Origin: AP-15 sp963832875
Lineage (GTDB): Bacteria; Pseudomonadota; Alphaproteobacteria; ATCC43930; CGMCC-115725
Length of the DNA stretch: 64,000 nt
Assembly: GCA_963832875.1 (NCBI GenBank)
Contig: CAWHWB010000007.1
Span: 310,001 to 374,000, forward strand
Direction: 5' to 3'
Shown here: positions 1 through 7,557 of the stretch, piece by piece
Position numbering within the stretch: the stretch's first letter is position 1
How the letters are laid out: every line of letters begins with the position of its first letter
Notes under the pieces: model-generated
Told to the model about the DNA's origin: nothing
The model's input: only the letters and a program-made list of their open reading frames with translations
The model's database searches: none
Made by a program: the position numbers and the translations under genes

Positions 1-5
1 TTCGC

Positions 6-1655
6 GTGTCGGATGACCCACAGCTCGTGCCGCGCGGCAAAGACGGCCGCGCGCCCGATGTGTTCGCCCCCGGCGGCTGGCGGCCGATGCGCGAATATGC
101 CGAGAGCGAGGCGGTCGATTTCGCCATAGTCGGCACCGGCGCCGGCGGCGGGACCCTCGCTTGCCGCCTCGCCGAAGCCGGGTTTTCGGTGGTCGCCTTC
201 GATGTCGGGCCGTGGTGGCGGCCGCTCGAAGACTTCGCCTCCGACGAAACCCATCAGCAAAAGCTCTACTGGACCGACGAGCGCATCTGCGACGGCGCCG
301 ACCCGATCGAACTCGGCTCAAACAATAGCGGCCAATCGGTCGGCGGCAGCACCGTCCACTTCGCGATGGTCTCGCTGCGCTTTCGGCCGGAGTGGTTCCG
401 GGCGCGCAGCCGGCTCGGCTACGGCGCCGACTGGCCGATCGACTGGCGCGAGATGTGGCGCTATTACGGCGAGGTCGAGCAGGCGCTCAAAATTTCCGGC
501 CCGGTCAACTATCCTTGGGGGCCAAAGCGCCCGCGCTATCCCTATCGCCCGCACGAGCTGAATGCTGCCGCATTGGTGCTGGCCCAGGGTGCGGAGAGGA
601 TGGGGATTTCGTGGGCGCCGACACCTCTGGCAACGGTCTCGGCGCCGCGCGGGCGCTCGCCGCCTTGCGTCTATCGCGGGTTCTGTACCTCGGGGTGCGC
701 CACCAACGCCAAGCAGAGCGCGCTGGTTACCTGGATTCCGCGCGCCGTCGAGGCCGGGGCCGAGATCCGCGACCTGGCGATGGTCGGCCGCATCGAGACC
801 GATGCGCATGATGGGCGGGTGACCGGCGTCCATTACTGCCGCGAGGGTAGTTGGCTGTTTCAGCGGGCGAAGAACGTCGTCGTCGCCGGCTATGCGATCG
901 AGACGCCGCGGCTGCTGTTGAATTCGGCCGACCGGCGTTATCCCAATGGCCTCGCCAACAGCTCCGGCCTGGTCGGCAAGAATTTGATGGTGCAGTCGAA
1001 CCAGGCGGTCTACGGCACGATGGAGAAAGAGGTGCGCTGGTACAAGGGGCCGCCGTCATTGAGCTTGACCGAACACTGGAACTACCGCGACGAGGGCAAG
1101 GATTTCTTCGGCGGCTACTGCTTTATGAGCCAAGGGCCGCTGCCGGTGAGCTGGGCCTCGGTGGTGGCCGGCACGCGCGGGCTGTGGGGTGAGAAGCTGC
1201 GCACGGAAATGGAGAAGTACAATCATCAGGTCGGGCTCAAGATCGTCGGCGAAGTCATGCCGAACGAGAACAACCGAGTCAGCCTCGCCGAGGAAAAGGA
1301 TCGCTTTGGCCTGCCGATCGCGCGGGTGACGTTTTCCTACGGCGAAAACGACAAGAAGCTGATCCGGCACGCGATGGGGTCGATGCGGCAGTGCCTCGAA
1401 CTCGCCGGGGCGCGCGAATTGTGGGACGAGAACGACGACACCTGCCATCTGAACGGCACCGCGCGCATGGGCGAGGATCCGCGCACCAGCATCGTCAACG
1501 CCGATTGCCGCAGCTGGGACATCCCTAATTTGTGGATCTGCGACGGCTCGGTGTTTCCAACCGTCGGCGGCGTCAACCCGTCGCTGACGATCCAGGCGAT
1601 CGCCTTGCGCACCGCCGATCGCATCCGCGCTCTCGCCGCCCGCGGCGAGCTGTAG
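6..1655 (+). CDS. GMC family FAD-dependent oxidoreductase
   Basis: Flavoprotein of the glucose-methanol-choline family, probably oxidising an alcohol, sugar or polyol and passing electrons to a membrane acceptor. Around residues 40-58 there is a dinucleotide-binding motif (VGTGAGGGTLACRLAEAG). The C-terminal GMC signature follows, with HLNGTARMGEDP (about residues 480-490) and GGVNPSLTIQA holding the catalytic His/Asn region. A Cys-rich stretch (CVYRGFCTSGCATNAK, about 220-235) is typical of the gluconate 2-dehydrogenase/FAD subunit branch. No Tat or Sec signal is visible from the GTG at 6, but the true start may lie upstream of the window. It converges on atpF with only 16 bases between the stops. 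The substrate cannot be named. Confidence 0.85.
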   Translation: MSDDPQLVPRGKDGRAPDVFAPGGWRPMREYAESEAVDFAIVGTGAGGGTLACRLAEAGFSVVAFDVGPWWRPLEDFASDETHQQKLYWTDERICDGADPIELGSNNSGQSVGGSTVHFAMVSLRFRPEWFRARSRLGYGADWPIDWREMWRYYGEVEQALKISGPVNYPWGPKRPRYPYRPHELNAAALVLAQGAERMGISWAPTPLATVSAPRGRSPPCVYRGFCTSGCATNAKQSALVTWIPRAVEAGAEIRDLAMVGRIETDAHDGRVTGVHYCREGSWLFQRAKNVVVAGYAIETPRLLLNSADRRYPNGLANSSGLVGKNLMVQSNQAVYGTMEKEVRWYKGPPSLSLTEHWNYRDEGKDFFGGYCFMSQGPLPVSWASVVAGTRGLWGEKLRTEMEKYNHQVGLKIVGEVMPNENNRVSLAEEKDRFGLPIARVTFSYGENDKKLIRHAMGSMRQCLELAGARELWDENDDTCHLNGTARMGEDPRTSIVNADCRSWDIPNLWICDGSVFPTVGGVNPSLTIQAIALRTADRIRALAARGEL

Positions 1656-1671
1656 GCACTGGCGCTATAGG

Positions 1672-2163
1672 CTATTGCAGCTGGTGAGGCAATGCCGCGA
1701 TCGCGCTGTCGATCAACGCCGCGCCGCGCTCGTTGTCGAGCCCGGCGGCGATCACCTGGCGGGCGGCCGAGACCGCGACGTCGACCGTGACCGCGCGGAT
1801 CTCGGCGATGGCCTTGGCTTCCTCCTGCGCGATCCGCTCCTCGGCCAGACGCCGGCGCCGCCCCAGCATCTCGTCGACGTCGCGGGCCGCTTGAGCGGCC
1901 ATGCGCTCGGCCTCGGCCCGCGCATGAGCGATGATCGCCTCGGCCTCGGCCGCCGCCTCGCGCTCCTTCTGCTGGTAGCCGGCCAAGGCGCGCTCCGCCT
2001 CCTCGCGCAGGTTGCGGGCCGCATCGAGCTCCTCGCGGATACGCGCGGCGCGAGCGTCGAGCCCGCCGAGCAGCGATCGTCGTCCCGGTTTCCAGACAAT
2101 GGCGATGAATACGACGACGGCGACCAGGACCCAGAACTCCGGGTCCTTGAAGAAATGAGCCAT
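1672..2163 (-). CDS. atpF: F0 ATP synthase subunit b
   Basis: Peripheral-stalk subunit b of F0F1 ATP synthase, 163 aa. It has one N-terminal membrane helix (about residues 8-27) and then a long charged Ala/Glu/Arg-rich helix expected to form the right-handed coiled coil that holds F1. The ATG at 2163 overlaps the stop of the upstream b' gene (ATGA), so translation is probably coupled. It is last in the atpI-atpB-atpE-atpF'-atpF operon. The F1 genes (atpHAGDC) are not in the window, as is usual for alphaproteobacteria with split operons. Confidence 0.93.
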   Translation of the reverse strand: MAHFFKDPEFWVLVAVVVFIAIVWKPGRRSLLGGLDARAARIREELDAARNLREEAERALAGYQQKEREAAAEAEAIIAHARAEAERMAAQAARDVDEMLGRRRRLAEERIAQEEAKAIAEIRAVTVDVAVSAARQVIAAGLDNERGAALIDSAIAALPHQLQ

Positions 2164-2657
2164 CACGCGGCCCGGTCGGCGACCGCGCGATCGACCGCAA
2201 CCGCCAGGCTCGGCCCGTCCGCGTCGGTCCCGGTCAGCTTTTGCGCGACTGAGCGGGCGACGTCGATGGCGACGCCGCGGATTTCGGAAAATGCCTGGTC
2301 TTTTGCTGCGGCGATCTGCGATTCGGCCGCCTTCAGCTGCGTCGTGAGCACGTCGGCGAGCTGGCGCTGGCGTTCGGCGCCCTCGGCGGCGAGCCGCTCG
2401 GCGGTTTGCCTCAATTCATCGTGCGCCTGCGCGCGCGCCGCCGCCAGGCTCGCCTCGTAGCGGGTCATCGCCGCCTCGGCCTGGGCGCGGGTCTCGGCGG
2501 CGCGGGCCAGGTCGTCGTCGAGGCGGCTGCGCCGGGCGGCAATGGCCGCACCGACGCGCGGCAACGCCACCAGCCGCATCAGCAGGTAGAGGACGAAAAA
2601 CGTTACCGCCAGCCAGAACAGCTGGGGCACAAAGGTTGCGACATCGAGCTGCGGCAT
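2163..2657 (-). CDS. atpF': F0 ATP synthase subunit b'
   Basis: Second, divergent peripheral-stalk subunit (b', also called atpG or atpX), 164 aa. Residues 10-28 form a hydrophobic anchor (FWLAVTFFVLYLLMRLVALP) and the rest is a long amphipathic helix rich in Ala, Glu, Arg and Gln. Paired b/b' subunits occur in phototrophs and most alphaproteobacteria and form a heterodimeric stalk. The gene lies 37 bases downstream of atpE and overlaps atpF by four bases. Confidence 0.92.
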   Translation of the reverse strand: MPQLDVATFVPQLFWLAVTFFVLYLLMRLVALPRVGAAIAARRSRLDDDLARAAETRAQAEAAMTRYEASLAAARAQAHDELRQTAERLAAEGAERQRQLADVLTTQLKAAESQIAAAKDQAFSEIRGVAIDVARSVAQKLTGTDADGPSLAVAVDRAVADRAA

Positions 2658-2694
2658 GCGGGCGCTGTCCTCGAAGCTCCTCGGCGGCCGCCGC

Positions 2695-2922
2695 TCAGAG
2701 CACGAACAGCAGCAGCAGCGAGACGATCAGCGCATAGAACGCGACCGCTTCGGTCAGCGCGAAACCGAGCATGCCGATGCCGAAGACCTGGTCACGGGCA
2801 GCGGGGTTGCGCGCGATCGAAGTGACCAGCGCGCTGAACACGTTGCCGATGCCGACACCGACGCCGGCGAGCGCGATCGCAGCGAGGCCGGCGCCAAGAA
2901 ACTTGGCGGAGGTAGGGTCCAT
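2695..2922 (-). CDS. atpE: F0 ATP synthase subunit c
   Basis: Proton-translocating rotor proteolipid, 75 aa. Two hydrophobic helices are joined by the polar loop ARNPAARDQ (about residues 37-45). The essential carboxylate is Glu58 in the second helix (GFALTEAVAF), as expected for a proton-driven c subunit. The Gly-rich first helix (AGVGVGIGN) has the usual packing motif. Length is normal. The gene sits between atpB and atpF' in the F0 operon. Confidence 0.96.
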   Translation of the reverse strand: MDPTSAKFLGAGLAAIALAGVGVGIGNVFSALVTSIARNPAARDQVFGIGMLGFALTEAVAFYALIVSLLLLFVL

Positions 2923-2972
2923 GGGTTCAGTCCTTTCTGAAAGGGTTGGGTATGGCTGCGGCGATCGGCCGA

Positions 2973-3716
2973 TCAGTGGAGATGGATCGCGTCGCTCAAA
3001 TAGAGACAGGTCAGGATCGCGAAGACGTAAGCCTGCAAGAAGTTGATCACGACCTCGATCGCGATCAAAAAGACGTTGAAGGAGACCGGCAGAAAACCCA
3101 AGAAGCCGAGCGCCACGGTAAAGCCGGCAAACACCGCGAGCATGGTGTGTCCGGCCAGCATATTGGCGAACAGCCGCAGGCTGAGGCTGACCGGCCGGGT
3201 CAGGTAGGAAATGATCTCGATCGGCACCAGCAGCGGCGCCATCAGAATCGGCGCGCCGGGCGGAAAGAAGAACGTGAAGAAACGAAATCCGTGCAGAATC
3301 AAGCCAAGCACGGTCACGAACAGAAACACGAACACCGCCAGCGCGAACGTCACCACGATCTGGCCGGTAAACGTAAAGCTGTAGGGGATCAGGCCGAGGA
3401 GATTGCCGAACAGGATGAAGATGAAAATCGAGAAGACCAGCGGGAAATACGCCTGACCCGCGGCGCCGACGTTCTCGCGCACCATGCCGGCGACGAATTC
3501 GTGCAGCAGCTCGGCGATCGATTGCAGCCGACCCGGCACCAGCGCGGCGCGGGCGGTGGCGCCAACCAACAGCAAGGTGGCGAGCGCCACGGCGATCGTC
3601 ATCAGCAAGGCCGAGTTGGTGTAGGAGATGTCGATCCGGCCGATGTGCAGCGGGATCAGACGCTCGATCTTGAATTGCTCGAGAGGTGCCGCTGTCGCCG
3701 CCAATTTCGTCCCCAA
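2973..3716 (-). CDS. atpB: F0 ATP synthase subunit a
   Basis: Stator subunit a that forms the proton half-channels against the c-ring; about 247 aa with five to six membrane helices. The functional Arg is in SLSLRLFANMLAGH (near residue 185), and the last helix carries NFLQAYVFAILTCLYL. No ATG is available at the N-terminus: the frame opens with TTG at 3716, and a second TTG at 3704 follows a GGGGA stretch and gives a length closer to homologues, so the start is uncertain. It follows atpI after an 84-base spacer that holds a tandem repeat. Confidence 0.94.
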   Translation of the reverse strand: MGTKLAATAAPLEQFKIERLIPLHIGRIDISYTNSALLMTIAVALATLLLVGATARAALVPGRLQSIAELLHEFVAGMVRENVGAAGQAYFPLVFSIFIFILFGNLLGLIPYSFTFTGQIVVTFALAVFVFLFVTVLGLILHGFRFFTFFFPPGAPILMAPLLVPIEIISYLTRPVSLSLRLFANMLAGHTMLAVFAGFTVALGFLGFLPVSFNVFLIAIEVVINFLQAYVFAILTCLYLSDAIHLH

Positions 3717-3735
3717 CCCGATTTCTGCCGCTGCC

Positions 3736-3780
3736 GATTGTGCCTGGGCCGATGGTGCCTGGGCCGATGGTGCCTGGGTA
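3736..3780. repeat. 15-bp tandem repeat (3 copies) in the atpI-atpB spacer
   Basis: Three consecutive 15-base units (3736-3750, 3751-3765, 3766-3780) sharing the core GTGCCTGGG differ at only a few positions. They lie between the stop of atpI and the start of atpB on the transcribed strand, so they are in the untranslated spacer of the operon mRNA. No function can be inferred. Strand slippage could make the copy number variable. Confidence 0.8.
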
Positions 3781-3800
3781 GTTGTCCCTGTGGCCGTTGT

Positions 3801-4187
3801 CTAAGACGGTGGCGGCCGATTGCCGGACCGATTACCGGAGCGGCTGCCGTCGGACGCGGCGGGGGGCGCGCCGCCATAGCCGACCCCCTTGGCCGCGCGA
3901 AACACGTTGACCATGCCCGCCGCGATGCCAAGAAAGAAGAATACGATCAACCCCCAAGGCCGCGTTCCAAAAAAGCGGTCGACCAGCCAGCCGATCGCCA
4001 GCCCGACCAGCAGCGCCGCCGCCAGCTCGGTCGCCATCCGCATACCGAGACCAAGCCCGCCCGGCGGCGCCCCGCCGCGGCCGCTCGGCTGCGGGCCAAA
4101 CCGCTCGCGCTGGGCCCTGTCGATCTTCTCGCCGAGCCGCCTCAACGGGTCCGGCGCCAGCGGGTCCGACGGCGGATCTTCGCTCAT
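3801..4187 (-). CDS. atpI: AtpI/AtpZ-like ATP synthase assembly protein
   Basis: First gene of the F0 operon, 128 aa. A charged Pro/Gly-rich N-terminus (about 45 residues) precedes two membrane helices (MATELAAALLVGLAIGWLVD and GLIVFFFLGIAAGMVNVFRA), the arrangement of the AtpI/AtpZ family. These proteins assist c-ring assembly and may transport Mg2+. The C-terminus is a short disordered Ser/Arg/Pro tail. Position immediately upstream of atpB supports the call. Confidence 0.85.
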   Translation of the reverse strand: MSEDPPSDPLAPDPLRRLGEKIDRAQRERFGPQPSGRGGAPPGGLGLGMRMATELAAALLVGLAIGWLVDRFFGTRPWGLIVFFFLGIAAGMVNVFRAAKGVGYGGAPPAASDGSRSGNRSGNRPPPS

Positions 4188-4370
4188 TCAGGGAAGCCCA
4201 ACCATACCATTCCCGCCATGGGCGCAGCGCCGCCCAGACGCGGCGCACCGTAATCACGCCCCCCCACCCTGTCAAGCAGCCCAGCCGTCTCAGGCAAGCA
4301 GCCGACCGGCCCAACCCACGCGGGCCAACCTGGTGATAAAAAGCCGATAAGTCGGCAGGCATTGGGGCTG

Positions 4371-4447
4371 GCGACCCCGGCCGGATTCGAACCGGCGACG
4401 TCTCGCTTAGAAGGCGAGTGCTCTATCCAGCTGAGCTACGGGGTCGC
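4371..4447 (-). tRNA. tRNA-Arg (anticodon UCU)
   Basis: Complete cloverleaf on the minus strand. The acceptor stem pairs GCGACCC (4447-4441) with GGGTCGC (4377-4371). The D arm contains AGCTCAGCTGGATAGAGC, the anticodon loop is CTTCTAA with anticodon TCT (reads AGA), and the T arm contains GGTTCGAATCC. The 3' CCA is not encoded. A UCU-Arg tRNA serves a rare codon in a GC-rich genome. Confidence 0.95.
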
Positions 4448-4503
4448 GAAATGCCGATCATAATGCCGCCGCCGATCGGTTCCGGGCGAAGCGGTCGCGC
4501 CGG

Positions 4504-4804
4504 TCAGTTGCGGACCCGATCATAGCGGAAATTGTCGGCATAGCTCTTCGGCTTTTCGCTGATCGCGTGCGGCTCGATGACCGTGTAGGCGAGCCCCTCC
4601 TTATCGGCAAAGGCGCGCGCCTCCTCAGCTTGTGGCAAAGTGCAGCCGCACCTCGTTCAAGGTGTCATCGGCGCTGGTCCAGCCCATCAGCGGGTCGGGC
4701 CGGCGGCTCGTTGCCGGGGCGTATTCGAGCACCCATTTGCGGGTCTGCCGGCGCCCCGATTGCATCGCATTCTTGGCCGGCCTGAAGATGCGCGCCTCGG
4801 CCAT
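4504..4804 (-). CDS. NDUFS4-like complex I accessory subunit, frameshifted
   Basis: Homologue of the mitochondrial complex I subunit NDUFS4 (the ETC complex I conserved-region family), which binds near the NADH-oxidising arm. The first frame reads MAEARIFRPAKNAMQSG through DPLMGWTSADDTLNEVRL and then stops. The remaining family sequence (EEARAFADKEGLAYTVIE and SYADNFRYDRVRN) continues in the next frame, with the switch near 4627-4631. Total length 301 bases equals 99 codons plus stop plus one base, so a single extra base (or two missing) explains it. The break may be an assembly error. The gene lies between two tRNA genes. Confidence 0.8.
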
Positions 4805-4875
4805 CGCCGAATTCTCCCCCAAGGTGCCGCCGCCGCATCGCTCCTCGGCCAGGCACACCGGCCGAGCGGACACGG

Positions 4876-4953
<78 letters not shown>

Positions 4954-5043
4954 CACCCCGCGGCGGCGCGCGTTTTAACGGGTTCGGGGGGTACTTGCAA
5001 CCGCAGCGACGCGCAGCACCCCCCGGGCCTGGCCGACAGAGAG

Positions 5044-5613
5044 CTAGGCCGCGGCCTGGCGCGCAGCGACGCCGACGGCGCGACGCGAGGAAGCCGCGAT
5101 CGGCCGCTTGTGCGCGGCGATTTCGGCATCGTCCTTCATGTCCATCAGCTCACGCAGCATGTCGCGGCCGCGCGACAGGCGGGAGCGGACGGTGCCGATC
5201 GGGATGCCGAGGACCTTGGCGACCTCTTCGTAGCGCATGCCTTCCAGGCCGACCAGCAGGATCACTTGGCGTTGCTCCTCGGGCAGCCGCGCGATCGCCC
5301 GTTCGAGGTCGCGCAATTGCAAGGACGCCCCGGCATTGGAGGGCGAGGTCAGCACGGGCGCCATGTCCTCGACCGGGACGGTGACGCCTTCGCGCACCGA
5401 GCGGCGGATGTCGTTGACATGTTGGTTATGAAGAATGGTGAAAAGCCACGCCCGCAGATCGGTTCCCGGCTGCCACAGATGCTGTTTGGCGACGGCGCGG
5501 ACGAGACAGCTCTGCACCAGATCGTCGGCGCGCGATCCGTCCCGGGTCAAGGCCCGCGCATAGCGGCGCAAACGGGGGATTTCGATTTCGAGAAGACGGG
5601 CAAAATCGCTCAT
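5044..5613 (-). CDS. ECF-type RNA polymerase sigma factor
   Basis: Extracytoplasmic-function sigma factor, 189 aa from the ATG at 5613, which is favoured because an AAGGG lies about eight bases upstream (ATG 5619 is too close). Region 2 (about residues 10-75) includes DDLVQSCLVRA and the -10-binding helix DLRAWLFTILHNQHVND. Region 4 (about 105-160) includes LPEEQRQVILL and the helix-turn-helix YEEVAKVLGIPIGTVRSRLS. The tail is Ala/Arg-rich. No NepR/PhyR or zinc-binding anti-sigma gene is adjacent, so its signal is unknown. It is divergent from the CBS-domain gene. Confidence 0.88.
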   Translation of the reverse strand: MSDFARLLEIEIPRLRRYARALTRDGSRADDLVQSCLVRAVAKQHLWQPGTDLRAWLFTILHNQHVNDIRRSVREGVTVPVEDMAPVLTSPSNAGASLQLRDLERAIARLPEEQRQVILLVGLEGMRYEEVAKVLGIPIGTVRSRLSRGRDMLRELMDMKDDAEIAAHKRPIAASSRRAVGVAARQAAA

Positions 5614-5733
5614 CAACATCACCCTTGTACTGTTTCGACCGCGGGTTCCTCCGGGGCCGTTGATGGGCAATGAATAAGAGGCCGTTGTAACCCCTTGATG
5701 TACCGTTCTTCGTTCTTTGGTAAAATGTTGTCT

Positions 5734-5745
5734 TGTTACGTAACA
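5734..5745. promoter_or_regulatory. 12-bp perfect palindrome between sigma factor and CBS gene
   Basis: TGTTACGTAACA is a perfect dyad in the divergent intergenic region between the ECF sigma gene (minus) and the CBS-domain gene (plus). It sits about 120 bases upstream of the sigma start and 150 bases upstream of the CBS start. A dimeric regulator could bind it. No known operator consensus is assigned. Confidence 0.35.
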
Positions 5746-5894
5746 GGACACATCCGAACGGTAATTGCCGGTTCTCCCGGTAAACCGCCTCGGGCTCGGG
5801 GGGGCCGGGCCGCCCGGTTGATCGACATCGCCGGACAGTGCTAAAGTCTCTGGGTGATTTGCGGCTCATCAAAAAAAGCAGATGGAGGCTTCCG

Positions 5895-6603
5895 ATGCGC
5901 GCTATGGACGTAATGACGACTCCGGTGATCACGGTCGATCCGGAGACGACGGTGCAGGATTTGGCGAAATTGCTGTCCGAGCGGGGGATCAGCGGGGTGC
6001 CGGTCTGCGAGGGCGGCGATCGGCTGGTCGGCATCGTCAGCGAGGGCGACCTGTTGCACCGCGCCGAAACCGGCACCGAGCGGCGGTTGCAGAAGCGGCG
6101 GTCATGGTGGCTCGAACTCGCTCGCCGCCGAAGCCGAAGCCGCCCGCGACTATGTCAAGGCGCACGGCCAAAGGGTCAGGGACATCATGAGCCGCGAGGT
6201 GATCAGCGTCGCCGACACGACCGATCTCGCCGATGTGGCGATGCTGCTCGAAACCCGGCTGATCAAGCGGGTGCCGGTGACCCGCGACGGCAAGCTCGTC
6301 GGCATCATCAGCCGGGCCAATCTGGTGCGCGCGCTGGCGACCACCAGCACCGCGCCGGCGATCGTCGCCGACGCCGACGACCGCACGATCCGGGAACGGC
6401 TGCTACAGGAATTGCGGGGTCAGCGCTGGGCCAATGTCTGGGCGGCGGACATCATGGTCCGCGACCGGGTCGTGCATGTCTGGGTGTCCGATGACCAGCC
6501 GCCGCCCGAGCGGGACGCGCTGCGCGTCGCCGCCGAAAACATTGCCGGCGTGCGCCGCGTCGAGGAGCACGTCGTCCCGGCTCCGGTGGTGCCGGCGTTC
6601 TAG
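5895..6603 (+). CDS. CBS-pair domain protein with BON-like tail, frameshifted
   Basis: Tandem CBS (Bateman) module that senses adenosyl ligands, followed by a C-terminal BON-like segment (about the last 75 residues, ending in NIAGVRRVEEHVVP). CBS1 is MRAMDVMTTPVITVDPETT through GIVSEGDLLHRAETG. CBS2 is IMSREVISVADTTDLADVAM through KLVGIISRANLVRAL. The frame changes at about 6120, between WWLEL and AAEAEAARDYVKAHG, two blocks that are contiguous in homologues. Length 709 equals 236 codons plus one base. The start follows GGAGG (5884-5888). This may be an assembly error rather than a dead gene. Confidence 0.8.
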
Positions 6604-7299
6604 CCCGCATTTCTCAAAGGCTGGCGGTTTGGCGGGATCGAGCGATACGGTTCGCGCGAGCAAATCTGGGCGTCCCAGGGGCGCGTTTTGCGCGTAGCGC
6701 TGTACCGCCCCTCGAAACCCGATGAACTTCAGGTTTAGCGCATCGCGGCTGCGGTCAGGGTCCGTCGTTGCCCCGGCGTTCGACGGGCCCGCTTCACCCC
6801 CGCGTCCAATATTGGGGTTGGAAGCGTCCTTTGCTGGGCTCGGGGTTGACGAGGTCGTCCTGCGCCTCGGCGGCTTCGGGGTCGCTTTGGCGCTGCTGAT
6901 TTTTGCTGCCGTCACCCCTACCGGCGCGTCGTTCGGCGGCGCGGCGCAGTTTTCCTGTTTGCGGGCCCGATCGGCTGCGCGCCGGCGGCAGCCGAGCCCG
7001 GCGCCACCAAGGCTGAGGTGGTCTTCAACAACTGCCGCCGGCTGGTGACTAAGCCCTGCTCGACGGAAAGCCCGGCATCGAGGACCATCTTGCTCTCCGG
7101 GTAAATCGCGCCGCCCCCGATCCGCGACTTGTCGCAGCCGAGGGCGAACCGTTGCGTTCCAAACACGCGGTCCGGGAGCAGGTTCCTCGGCCGAGCCGCG
7201 AGAAAACCATCGCGATCGGCCTTGCCGGGAGGAACCGGCAAACCGCCCGATCGTTTGAACCTTGCCTCACAGGGATCGGCCGAAGGATCGGCGCGTGCG
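6604..7299. other. Intergenic region without recognisable gene
   Basis: About 700 bases between the CBS-domain gene and the formate dehydrogenase cluster. Open frames exist on both strands (for example 6722-7048 plus and 6918-7241 minus), but their translations are low-complexity Arg/Pro/Ser-rich and match no family I recognise. The promoter of the formate dehydrogenase operon should lie in the right half. No convincing -35/-10 pair or operator stands out. Confidence 0.5.
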
Positions 7300-7557
7300 A
7301 TGGTGCTCGAGGGGATCGTGACCTTGGTGCAGGAGAGCCGGTTTCAGCTCGCGCTCGACACCGGCGGGGTCCGCCTCCTGATGCTCGCCCATCAGGTGCC
7401 GCTCGAATGCGCCGAGCTGCGGCGGCTGCAGCGCGAAAGGGTGCCGGTGGTCGTCCATTGCCGGCCGAACGCGGAGCTGATCGCGGCCGAGGCTTATGAC
7501 ATCTCGACGGCTATCCCTATGACACCGGCCGAATCCAGTTCGGGAGCGACCCCATGA
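7300..7557 (+). CDS. Small protein of unknown function, first gene of fdh operon
   Basis: 85 aa starting MVLEGIVTLVQESRFQLALD. The predicted strands and short helices, with no signal peptide, suggest a small soluble beta-rich fold; no family is recognised. Its stop overlaps the ATG of the formate dehydrogenase alpha subunit (ATGA, 7554-7557), so it is translationally coupled to it. It is probably an accessory factor or expression modulator of the enzyme, an inference from position only. The frame also runs upstream of 7300; the ATG at 7300 was chosen because the upstream part is low-complexity. Confidence 0.6.
   Translation: MVLEGIVTLVQESRFQLALDTGGVRLLMLAHQVPLECAELRRLQRERVPVVVHCRPNAELIAAEAYDISTAIPMTPAESSSGATP

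Noticed and set aside
6918..7241. Minus-strand ORF upstream of the fdh operon as a gene
   Set aside because: The translation is low-complexity, with no recognisable family, ribosome site or coupling.
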